Shown here piece by piece: positions 6,036-10,053 of a DNA stretch of 10,053 bases. The position numbers were made by a program, and so were the translations under genes. Source of the DNA: an uncultured Collinsella sp. (GTDB lineage Bacteria; Actinomycetota; Coriobacteriia; Coriobacteriales; Coriobacteriaceae); NCBI GenBank assembly GCA_902493835.1, contig CABURG010000053.1, positions 1-10,053 of the forward strand. Reading direction: 5' to 3'. The notes under the pieces were generated by a model. It saw nothing but the letters and a program-made list of their open reading frames with translations. It was not told the DNA's origin and made no database searches. Within the stretch, counting starts at the first letter, position 1. Every line of letters starts with the position of its first letter.

Positions 6036-6974
6036 TTATCCGCGTAAGAAAGCGTATGCGCTGGTAGCCGCTAAAGCTCCGTCCGAAACGGCGGTCACAA
6101 CTTGGCGTAAACGCTTGGAACGGATATCGCCGGCGGCAAATAAGCCAGGCGTGCGGGTGGCCATCGATTCGGCGGTCACAATACCGCCGTCGGGCGCCAG
6201 ATCTACCAGATGCTCTACAAGCTCGGTATGGGGCTGCGTGCCAGCAAAGACAAAAATGCCAAACGAACCAGGATCAAAGGACTCGGAATAGGTTTCACCG
6301 GTGGCGTTGTCCTTAAATATGACAGTCGTGGGCATGGCCTCGCCCGATAGTTCCACAATACTAGTTTGGTACCTAACTGAAATATTATCTTTTGCGAGCA
6401 CCTTTTGAACCACGCCATCGGGGGCACGGAACTGATCGCGTCGCAAGACGATGGTCACGCTGCTGGCGATTTCTGACAAGAACAGGGCTTCCTCGCAGGC
6501 AGCATTACCGCCACCGATGACAAAAACCTGCTTGCCGCGAAAGAACATGCCATCGCACGTCGCGCAATAAGAAACGCCACGACCGCGATACGTATCCTCG
6601 CCAACAAAACCAGCAGATCGCGGCGTGGCACCCATGCAAGCGATAACGCTCGAGGCCAGCGTATCGCCCATATCGTGATGCACCGTAAACAGCGCCGCAT
6701 CCGCATCGTAATCGATACCCGTAACCATGCTCCATGTAACCTGTGCTCCCAGGCCCTCTGCATGTTGCTGAAACCGCTCGCCGAGTTCGGCGCCACTCAA
6801 GAGCGGAATGCCCGGATAGTTCTCGACCTCATTGGTTGTGGCAATCTGTCCTCCCGACATACCTTGCTCAATCACGGTCGTCGTTAGGTTGGCGCGAGCC
6901 GCGTAAATGGCTGCAGCATAGCCCGCAGGCCCGCCGCCGATAATCGCAACATCGATCGGCTGATGAGTAGTCAT
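6036..6974 (-). CDS. trxB: Thioredoxin reductase (NADPH, FAD-containing)
   Basis: This cytoplasmic flavoenzyme reduces thioredoxin with NADPH. The 312 aa match low-molecular-weight TrxB. Domains in order: FAD-binding GGGPAG (13-18), GQIATTNEVENYPG (43-55), the redox-active C137-A-T-C140, the NADPH-binding GGGNAA (154-159) with LRRDQFRA (177-184) whose R178-R179 fit the NADP 2'-phosphate, and the C-terminal FAD motif LFAAGDIR (278-285). The His of the common HRRD motif is Leu here, a minor change. The frame stays open far upstream, but the start at 6974 is clear: CAGGAGGT lies 6-7 nt before it and the FAD fold begins right after. Divergent from the glycosyltransferase gene. No thioredoxin gene is in the window. 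Confidence 0.96.
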   Translation of the reverse strand: MTTHQPIDVAIIGGGPAGYAAAIYAARANLTTTVIEQGMSGGQIATTNEVENYPGIPLLSGAELGERFQQHAEGLGAQVTWSMVTGIDYDADAALFTVHHDMGDTLASSVIACMGATPRSAGFVGEDTYRGRGVSYCATCDGMFFRGKQVFVIGGGNAACEEALFLSEIASSVTIVLRRDQFRAPDGVVQKVLAKDNISVRYQTSIVELSGEAMPTTVIFKDNATGETYSESFDPGSFGIFVFAGTQPHTELVEHLVDLAPDGGIVTAESMATRTPGLFAAGDIRSKRLRQVVTAVSDGALAATSAYAFLRG

Positions 6975-7026
6975 GAAGAGACCTCCTGTCGAAAGAGTGG
7001 CGTTCTTTGCGCTCATACCCAAATTT

Positions 7027-7055
7027 ATGCGAACGTGACACTCATGCACTACAAT
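7027..7055 (+). promoter_or_regulatory. Possible promoter of the glycosyltransferase gene
   Basis: TACAAT at 7050-7055 is a good -10 candidate about 37 nt before the ATG at 7092. The matching -35 (ATGCGA, 7027-7032, 17-bp spacing) is weak. The opposite-strand promoter of trxB must lie in the same 117-nt gap, but I could not place it with confidence. Confidence 0.35.
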
Positions 7056-7091
7056 GATTCTCTGTGAAACAAAGATGAAGGGGAGATATCG

Positions 7092-8393
7092 ATGGATCAG
7101 GCGCAGACGAGCGACGACGCTCCCCTGCTCACGCACAGCACTCCCCAATCGGAAAAACCCACGCTCTTGACTCAGCAAAAACCTCTCGTGACTATCGTGC
7201 ACGCCTCGGTCGGATCGGGCCACAAGGCCGCCGCAAATGCGATTGCGCAGGCATTCGACCTCATCCGCGGCACCAATGGCATCCCCGAGGATGTTGAGAT
7301 TGAAGTGCTCGATATCCTTGATTTTGGACGCATAAAATTCGACGGCAACAAAACGGCCGCCTCGTTTACCGGCGCCACGCGCCCAATTTATGACTTGACC
7401 TGGCGTTATACCCTTACCGGACACCTGCTTTGGGGCGGTGGTACGGCATGGTCGCGCATCATGTTCCCCGCATTTAACGAATACGTTCGAACTCGCAGGC
7501 CCATTGCCGTGGTAGCCACACATATCACGGCAGCCAACGTCGCCGTCGGCGCGCGCGTCATTACGGGCATCGACTATCCCGTCATTTGCGTACCGACCGA
7601 TTACGAGGTCGAGGGTTGGTGGCCCCATAAGGACACCGACCTATTCTGCGTAGCAAACGAGTTTATGGCCGAAACACTCCGACCCCGTAAGGTTCCCGAG
7701 GCAAAGATCCGCATTACGGGCATTCCCATTCGCACCGGGTTTGATACGGATTACAATCGCGAGGAAGAACTCGAGAAGTTCAATCTCCCCACAAACAAGC
7801 TCGTTGTGCTGGTGATGGCCGGCGCCAGTTTGCCTCAACCGTACGTTCGCTTTCGCGCGGAGATGGACCGCACCCTCCCCTTCCTGCGCAGCTTCGAGGA
7901 CATGCACTTTGTCTTTTTGCCGGGCAAGGATACCGAATATGCCACCCGTCTCAAAACGCTTTTCGATGCCATGAAACTCGAGAACGTCACGGTTCTTGAC
8001 TACGTCGATGACATGGCAGCGCTTATGCACGGCTGTGACCTGGCAATCCTCAAATCTGGCGGACTCACTGTTACCGAATGCCTGTGCGCACACCTGCCAA
8101 TGATCCTATTGGGCAAGTCATATGGCCAGGAAAAGGCCAACACCACCATGCTCACCGGCATGGGCGCCAGCATGCATGTCACCACCGCACGCGAGCTCAT
8201 CGTGACGTTGCGCCATCTCCACGATCATCCGGAGTCGCTCAAGGCACTGCTCATCAATGGCGAAGTCCTTCGCCGTCCACGCGCAGCCGAGGACATCGCC
8301 ATCGCAACCATGGAGCTTGCAGGCAAGCTCCAAAAACGTAAACGAGCCTTCTGCCGCTTCTACTGGGGCGGAAAACCTGCTCATATCCGCTAG
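7092..8393 (+). CDS. MGDG-synthase/UgtP-like glycolipid glycosyltransferase
   Basis: This 433-aa GT-B enzyme probably transfers a sugar from a UDP-sugar to diacylglycerol at the inner face of the membrane, making membrane glycolipid. Residues 1-30 are a flexible, Gln/Thr/Ser-rich leader. The N-terminal MGDG-synthase domain begins with VHASVGSGHKAAANAI (36-51), equivalent to the HxxxGxGH lipid-acceptor loop. The C-terminal nucleotide-sugar half contains VVLVMAGAS (238-246), KSGGLTVTECLCAHLPMIL (321-339) and GQEKAN (345-350), the diagnostic donor-binding motifs. The last 20 residues are basic and aromatic (KRKRAFCRFYWGG), which may help membrane contact. AAGGGGAG sits about 7 nt before the ATG. 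The exact sugar and acceptor cannot be told. A lipid role is shared with the nearby degV. Confidence 0.85.
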   Translation: MDQAQTSDDAPLLTHSTPQSEKPTLLTQQKPLVTIVHASVGSGHKAAANAIAQAFDLIRGTNGIPEDVEIEVLDILDFGRIKFDGNKTAASFTGATRPIYDLTWRYTLTGHLLWGGGTAWSRIMFPAFNEYVRTRRPIAVVATHITAANVAVGARVITGIDYPVICVPTDYEVEGWWPHKDTDLFCVANEFMAETLRPRKVPEAKIRITGIPIRTGFDTDYNREEELEKFNLPTNKLVVLVMAGASLPQPYVRFRAEMDRTLPFLRSFEDMHFVFLPGKDTEYATRLKTLFDAMKLENVTVLDYVDDMAALMHGCDLAILKSGGLTVTECLCAHLPMILLGKSYGQEKANTTMLTGMGASMHVTTARELIVTLRHLHDHPESLKALLINGEVLRRPRAAEDIAIATMELAGKLQKRKRAFCRFYWGGKPAHIR

Positions 8394-8399
8394 CGTCGG

Positions 8400-8454
8400 A
8401 CTGTCCGCTTGTCTGTGGGGGCCTATATATCATCCCGTGCTCAAACATTCTCGC
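8400..8454 (+). repeat. Half copy (A) of the intergenic hairpin element
   Basis: Positions 8422-8454 match the reverse complement of 8786-8818 (copy C) at 32 of 33 positions. The shared part includes CCTATATATCATCCC and TGCTCAAACATTCTCGC. ACTGTCCGCT at 8400-8409 also recurs, inverted, at 8834-8843. The second half of the element (GCGAAACTGCGCG and the closing arm) is missing, and copy B begins about 17 nt later. Confidence 0.75.
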
Positions 8455-8471
8455 GGGGCGCTCGCATCCCT

Positions 8472-8574
8472 CCCGCCCACCTCTCACACATATCATTCCA
8501 TGCTCAAACATTCTCGCTTCGCTTCGCTCGCTGCGAAACTGCGCGTGGAACGATATGTGTGAGAGGAGGGCGGG
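8472..8574 (+). repeat. Complete intergenic hairpin element, copy B
   Basis: Arms 8472-8500 and 8546-8574 pair at 27 of 29 positions (CCCGCCC and CCTCTCACACATATC with their complements). The 45-nt loop (8501-8545) starts TGCTCAAACATTCTCGC and ends GCGAAACTGCGCG. This loop is shared with copy C, but the outer stem sequence is different. No T-run follows, so it is not a standard terminator, although it may end transcription of the preceding gene. Confidence 0.8.
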
Positions 8575-8614
8575 CGTCTACTCGCTTAAAAACAATAATC
8601 AATCTTTCTGATAT

Positions 8615-8653
8615 GCAGATGCGACAAAGGAGCAATCCCTTTGCCGCATCTGC
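8615..8653. repeat. Unrelated stem-loop in the same intergenic region
   Basis: GCAGATGCGACAAAGG (8615-8630) pairs with 8638-8653 at 15 of 16 positions around a 7-nt loop (AGCAATC). It does not share sequence with the A/B/C element. The plus-strand flank (TAACTGCAATTAATT) and minus-strand flank (ATATCAGAAAG) lack a clear T-run. Confidence 0.65.
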
Positions 8654-8718
8654 TAACTGCAATTAATTACTTTGGTTCACCTTTACAGCTTCTAATATGA
8701 AGATCCGGGGCAGCTGGT

Positions 8719-8852
8719 AGTGCGTAAACGCAGCTGACCGGCCCGACCCGCCTATATATCGTCCCACGCGCAGTTTCGCAGCGAAGCGAGAATGTTTGAG
8801 CATGGGATGATATATAGGCGGGTCGGGCCGGTCAGCGGACAGTACGTAAACG
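8719..8852. repeat. Imperfect 12-bp direct repeats flanking copy C
   Basis: AGTGCGTAAACG at 8719-8730 and AGTACGTAAACG at 8841-8852 differ at one base. They lie 2 nt before and 4 nt after the arms of hairpin copy C, a layout like target-site duplications. Their length and the unequal gaps make that uncertain. Confidence 0.5.
8733..8836 (-). repeat. Complete intergenic hairpin element, copy C (inverted)
   Basis: Arms 8733-8766 and 8803-8836 pair over 34 positions with a single G-T wobble, an unusually long and clean stem. It starts GCTGACCGGCCCGACCCGCC. The loop 8767-8802 is the reverse complement of copy B's loop, minus about 9 nt in its middle, so C lies in opposite orientation to A and B. 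It begins 17 nt beyond the dut stop codon. Confidence 0.85.
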
Positions 8853-8853
8853 A

Positions 8854-9297
8854 CTAGGATACGCCGCTAGAACCGAAACCGCCGGCTCCTCGGTCGGTTT
8901 TGTCTAGTTCTTCTACTTCTACGAGGTTGACTGTGGGGACTTCTTGGATGACGAGTTGGGCGATGCGATCGCCTTTGTTGATCTGGATATTGTTGGTGGG
9001 ATCCAGGTTGATGAGGATGACCTTAAGCTCGCCTCGATAGTGGGCGTCGATGAGGCCGGGCGTGTTGACTATAGACAGGCCCTGCTTAATGGCTAGGCCG
9101 CTGCGGGGCTGGACAAAGCCGGCGTAACCATCGGGCAGGGCGATGGCCAAGCCAGTGGAGACCAATCGGCGCTCAAAGGGCTTGAGGGTGCAGTCTTCGT
9201 TGGAACGCAGATCCAAGCCGGCATCGGTGGGATGGGCGTATTTGGGAAGCTCGACGGTGGGGTCGAGACGCTTTATGTTAACGGTAATGTTGGACAT
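8854..9297 (-). CDS. dut: dUTP pyrophosphatase (dUTPase)
   Basis: This homotrimeric cytoplasmic enzyme hydrolyses dUTP to dUMP and pyrophosphate, keeping uracil out of DNA and feeding dTMP synthesis. The 147 aa carry all five family motifs: I DAGLDLRS (25-32), II PRSGLA (64-69), III GLIDAHYRGE (81-90) with catalytic D84, IV GDRIAQLVI (109-117) and V RGAGGFGSSG (136-145), the Gly-rich tail that closes the active site. The start lies 4 nt after the nrdR stop. Its ribosome site AAGGTGA contains that stop, so translation is probably coupled to nrdR. No promoter of its own is seen. Confidence 0.97.
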   Translation of the reverse strand: MSNITVNIKRLDPTVELPKYAHPTDAGLDLRSNEDCTLKPFERRLVSTGLAIALPDGYAGFVQPRSGLAIKQGLSIVNTPGLIDAHYRGELKVILINLDPTNNIQINKGDRIAQLVIQEVPTVNLVEVEELDKTDRGAGGFGSSGVS

Positions 9298-9301
9298 GGA
9301 A

Positions 9302-9745
9302 TCACCTTAGCTTGTCGAGCTCTTGCAGAAACTCATCGACGTCTTTGAAATCGCGGTAGACCGAGGCAAAGCGGATGTACGCCACCTTGTCGATCTTGGC
9401 CAAGCGCTTGAGCACCATGTCACCCAACTCGTGGGACGTAACGGCCGTCAGCGTGCGAGAACGCAGCTCGACCTCGATGTCGTCGATAAGCTCATTGAGC
9501 TTCTTAGTGTCGATATCACGCTTGATGGTGGCGCGCATCAAGCCGACGAGCAGCTTATTGCGATCGAACCGCTGCTTGGTTCCGTCCGACTTAATGACCT
9601 CGATTGGGTCTTCGCATCGCTCGAACGTTGTAAAGCGGTAGTTACACGAACAACATTCGCGACGGCGCTTAATGGTGTTATTTGACTCCTGCATACGGGA
9701 ATCGACGACGCGGGTATGTGCCTTGCCGCATTTAGGACAGCGCAT
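9302..9745 (-). CDS. nrdR: Transcriptional repressor NrdR
   Basis: NrdR represses ribonucleotide reductase genes in response to the ATP/dATP state. The 147-aa protein has the N-terminal zinc ribbon with C3-x2-C6 and C31-x2-C34, the DSR and RRREC elements (15-17, 27-31), then an ATP-cone domain at about 48-138, starting with EVIKSDGTKQRFDRNKL. The length is typical. GAGGAGGT lies just before the ATG. The start codon lies within one arm of a perfect 12-bp inverted repeat, so its initiation may be structure-controlled. It lies between a LysM gene upstream and dut downstream. No ribonucleotide reductase gene or clear NrdR box pair is in the window. Confidence 0.97.
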   Translation of the reverse strand: MRCPKCGKAHTRVVDSRMQESNNTIKRRRECCSCNYRFTTFERCEDPIEVIKSDGTKQRFDRNKLLVGLMRATIKRDIDTKKLNELIDDIEVELRSRTLTAVTSHELGDMVLKRLAKIDKVAYIRFASVYRDFKDVDEFLQELDKLR

Positions 9746-9783
9746 GGTACCTCCTCTTAAACGATAACAAGGGTACCATGCGC
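9740..9783 (-). promoter_or_regulatory. Inverted repeat enclosing the nrdR ribosome site and start codon
   Basis: GCGCATGGTACC (9740-9751) and GGTACCATGCGC (9772-9783) are perfect 12-bp complements, 20 nt apart. In a minus-strand transcript the downstream arm contains the nrdR AUG and first codon, and the loop ends in the Shine-Dalgarno region. If transcription comes from the LysM gene, the fold would hide the start codon. Alternatively it is a DNA operator. Confidence 0.65.
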
Positions 9784-9796
9784 AACGCGATAATGA

Positions 9797-10053
9797 TTAC
9801 GAACGAGCAGGAACCTTAAGATGCGCACCGGCGGCGAGCGAACCATGCTCCAAATGATTGACGTTACGGATCATGTCGGAAGTCTCTTGCGCGGAAAGGC
9901 CTTCGATTGGATATTCCTCGGCAAGCGACCAAAGAGAATCGCCAGGCTGAACGCGAATGGTCTCGTAGGTAACGTTGGAAACGGACTCGGCATACGCGGC
10001 GTGACGAGCGCTAAAGACCGACGTAGCGAGGACAAAGAAGAGCGTAAGCGCAA
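9797..10053 (-). CDS. LysM-domain exported protein, 5' end outside window
   Basis: This is the C-terminal 84 residues of a gene entering from the right edge; the start codon is not in the window. The visible part opens with a hydrophobic stretch, ALTLFFVLATSVFS, then AAYAES, a signal peptide or membrane anchor. A LysM peptidoglycan-binding domain follows: YETIRVQPGDSLWSLAEEYP, then TSDMIRNVNHLEHGSLAAG and a closing HLKVP. It ends PARS with TAA at 9799-9797, 51 nt before nrdR. In mycobacteria a LysM gene (Rv2719c, SOS-induced and affecting division) sits between lexA and nrdR, and Bacillus YneA is similar, so a damage-induced division or wall protein is a fair inference. It also could be a general LysM wall protein. 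Confidence 0.85.
   Translation of the reverse strand, partial: ALTLFFVLATSVFSARHAAYAESVSNVTYETIRVQPGDSLWSLAEEYPIEGLSAQETSDMIRNVNHLEHGSLAAGAHLKVPARS

Noticed and set aside
6975..7628. N-terminal extension of trxB up to 7628
   Set aside because: It overlaps the glycosyltransferase gene on the other strand and lacks thioredoxin reductase features. A strong ribosome site marks the start at 6974.
8472..8574. CRISPR array or integron attC site interpretation of the repeated hairpins
   Set aside because: Only two and a half copies in mixed orientation with no regular spacers, no cas genes, and no integrase or conserved attC end boxes.
8257..8666. Several open frames of 85-101 codons across the intergenic hairpins
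   Set aside because: They exist on both strands through inverted repeats, lack ribosome sites and resemble no protein family.

Overview
The window looks like chromosomal DNA of a Coriobacteriia actinobacterium. A Collinsella-like gut species is my best guess. This is inferred from moderately high G+C, strong AGGAGG-type ribosome sites, two actinobacterial gene neighbourhoods (CDP-alcohol phosphotransferase / FHA / MerR, and LysM / nrdR / dut), and DegV and DUF1836 proteins of the kind common in gut anaerobes. No rRNA, tRNA, CRISPR array or complete insertion sequence was found.

Layout. Positions 1-346 hold no convincing gene but contain two inverted repeats and a promoter. Positions 347-4165 are a plus-strand run of five genes: a CDP-alcohol phosphatidyltransferase, a GarA-like FHA protein, a MerR-type regulator, adenine phosphoribosyltransferase (apt) and a secreted NlpC/P60 peptidoglycan hydrolase. 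A probable terminator follows. A DegV-family fatty-acid-binding protein (4331-5197, plus) converges on a DUF1836 MerR-like regulator (5271-5882, minus), and they share a strong bidirectional terminator. Next are thioredoxin reductase (trxB, 6036-6974, minus) and, divergently, an MGDG-synthase/UgtP-like glycolipid glycosyltransferase (7092-8393, plus). Positions 8394-8853 are non-coding and full of long hairpins. The right end is a minus-strand cluster: a LysM protein (5' end outside the window), nrdR and dut.

How the genes fit together. The first cluster pairs membrane phospholipid synthesis with an FHA signalling protein and a MerR regulator, in the order of the mycobacterial pgsA2...garA-Rv1828 region but without the genes between. 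The DegV protein and the glycosyltransferase also concern lipids. The right cluster concerns dNTP supply and cell-wall or division control. In mycobacteria the equivalent LysM and nrdR genes lie beside lexA, which may lie just beyond the right edge.

Most notable: (1) a 28-nt palindromic element upstream of both degV and the DUF1836 gene, matching at 24 of 28 positions, which suggests a small autoregulated circuit; (2) a family of intergenic hairpins with a conserved loop but different, internally complementary stems, in two full copies and one half copy between 8400 and 8843; (3) a perfect 12-bp inverted repeat that can bury the nrdR start codon.
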